Shown here piece after piece: positions 34,388-34,515 of a stretch of 34,515 nucleotides of DNA. This DNA comes from Methanomicrobiales archaeon. Its GTDB lineage: Archaea; Halobacteriota; Methanomicrobia; Methanomicrobiales; Methanospirillaceae. The translations under genes were made by a program, and so were the position numbers. The stretch is taken from NCBI GenBank assembly GCA_026394715.1, contig JAPKXR010000079.1, positions 1 to 34,515 of the forward strand. Reading direction: 5' to 3'. Each line of letters opens with the position of its first letter. Position 1 is the stretch's first letter. A model generated the notes under the pieces. It had not been told where the DNA came from, searched no databases, and saw only the letters and a program-made list of their open reading frames with translations.

Positions 34388-34515
34388 CACGCTACCTGAA
34401 ACTTATTACGCTCGAAGAAGCCAGAACGCTGATACGGACGTCTTTTCCCCATACGATCTCGCATACCCGTATTCCTATCGAGGAGTCAGTCGGTAGGATA
34501 ACGGCAAAACCAATA
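34381..34515 (+). CDS. second MoeA-family protein, N-terminal fragment
   Basis: The first 45 residues from ATG 34381 run off the window edge. The sequence LKLITLEEARTLI and RIPIEESVGRITAKPI matches the N terminus of MoeA-family proteins, which start with such a helix and ESVGR motif. It overlaps the preceding moeA by 7 nt. Tandem MoeA homologues are common in archaea and may handle Mo and W, or carry an added substrate-binding domain in the second copy; the missing part would decide. Confidence 0.85.
   Translation, partial: MVTRYLKLITLEEARTLIRTSFPHTISHTRIPIEESVGRITAKPI

Noticed and set aside
33859-34464. 201-codon minus-strand frame opposite moeA
   Set aside because: Antisense to conserved MoeA motifs, Arg/Ser/Pro-rich shadow.
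1-34515. Search for tRNA genes, CRISPR repeats and insertion-sequence ends
   Set aside because: No T-arm pattern with matching acceptor stem, no regularly spaced repeats and no transposase-like coding region were seen by eye.

Overview
The window comes from a methanogenic euryarchaeon, most likely of the Methanomicrobiales type (inference). The evidence is methanogen-restricted marker proteins (Mmp14, Mmp4/MtxX and an Mmp2-type PurM homologue), a short HMf-type histone, archaeal information-processing genes (RfcL, Spt5, SecE, stalk proteins L1/L10/L12, L11), archaeal-type AdoMet synthetase, DtdA, archaemetzincin and FtsZ. No tRNA, rRNA, CRISPR array or insertion sequence was recognised.

Bases 1-15200 are loosely packed accessory DNA. 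They hold the end of an unknown gene, small membrane or secreted proteins, a TPR membrane protein, and a 54-residue rubredoxin on the minus strand. Next come a very large soluble chemotaxis-type transducer (receiver, PAS, tandem HAMP-like units, MCP signalling domain) and a membrane protein that joins extracellular PKD domains to a cytoplasmic diadenylate cyclase (DAC/DisA_N) domain. A two-domain polyphosphate:AMP phosphotransferase follows. The block ends with two paralogous four-helix membrane proteins in divergent orientation, on either side of a frameshifted P-type ATPase remnant. Intergenic gaps here are long (0.3-1 kb).

Bases 15200-26990 are a compact housekeeping and methanogen-specific block. 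It contains mmp14 with a small partner, a CAP-domain secreted protein that appears broken by a frameshift, and mat-hisG-hisA-hisB. A histone gene, an mmp2-mtxX pair, rfcL, a UPF0146 protein and archaemetzincin complete it. The last two genes diverge from one perfect inverted repeat that contains both start codons.

Bases 27300-32910 are a minus-strand gene string, dtdA-ftsZ-secE-spt5-rpl11-rpl1-rpl10-rpl12, coupling tRNA proofreading, cell division, protein export, transcription elongation and the ribosomal stalk. From 33000 to the end, a small cysteine-containing protein and two overlapping moeA-type genes begin a molybdopterin cofactor operon that leaves the window.

The most notable item is the PKD-TM-diadenylate cyclase: its architecture suggests an outside sensor controlling cyclic di-AMP synthesis. 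Also worth a second look are the poly-HAMP transducer, the ATPase remnant, and two candidate operators made of repeated or inverted half-sites.
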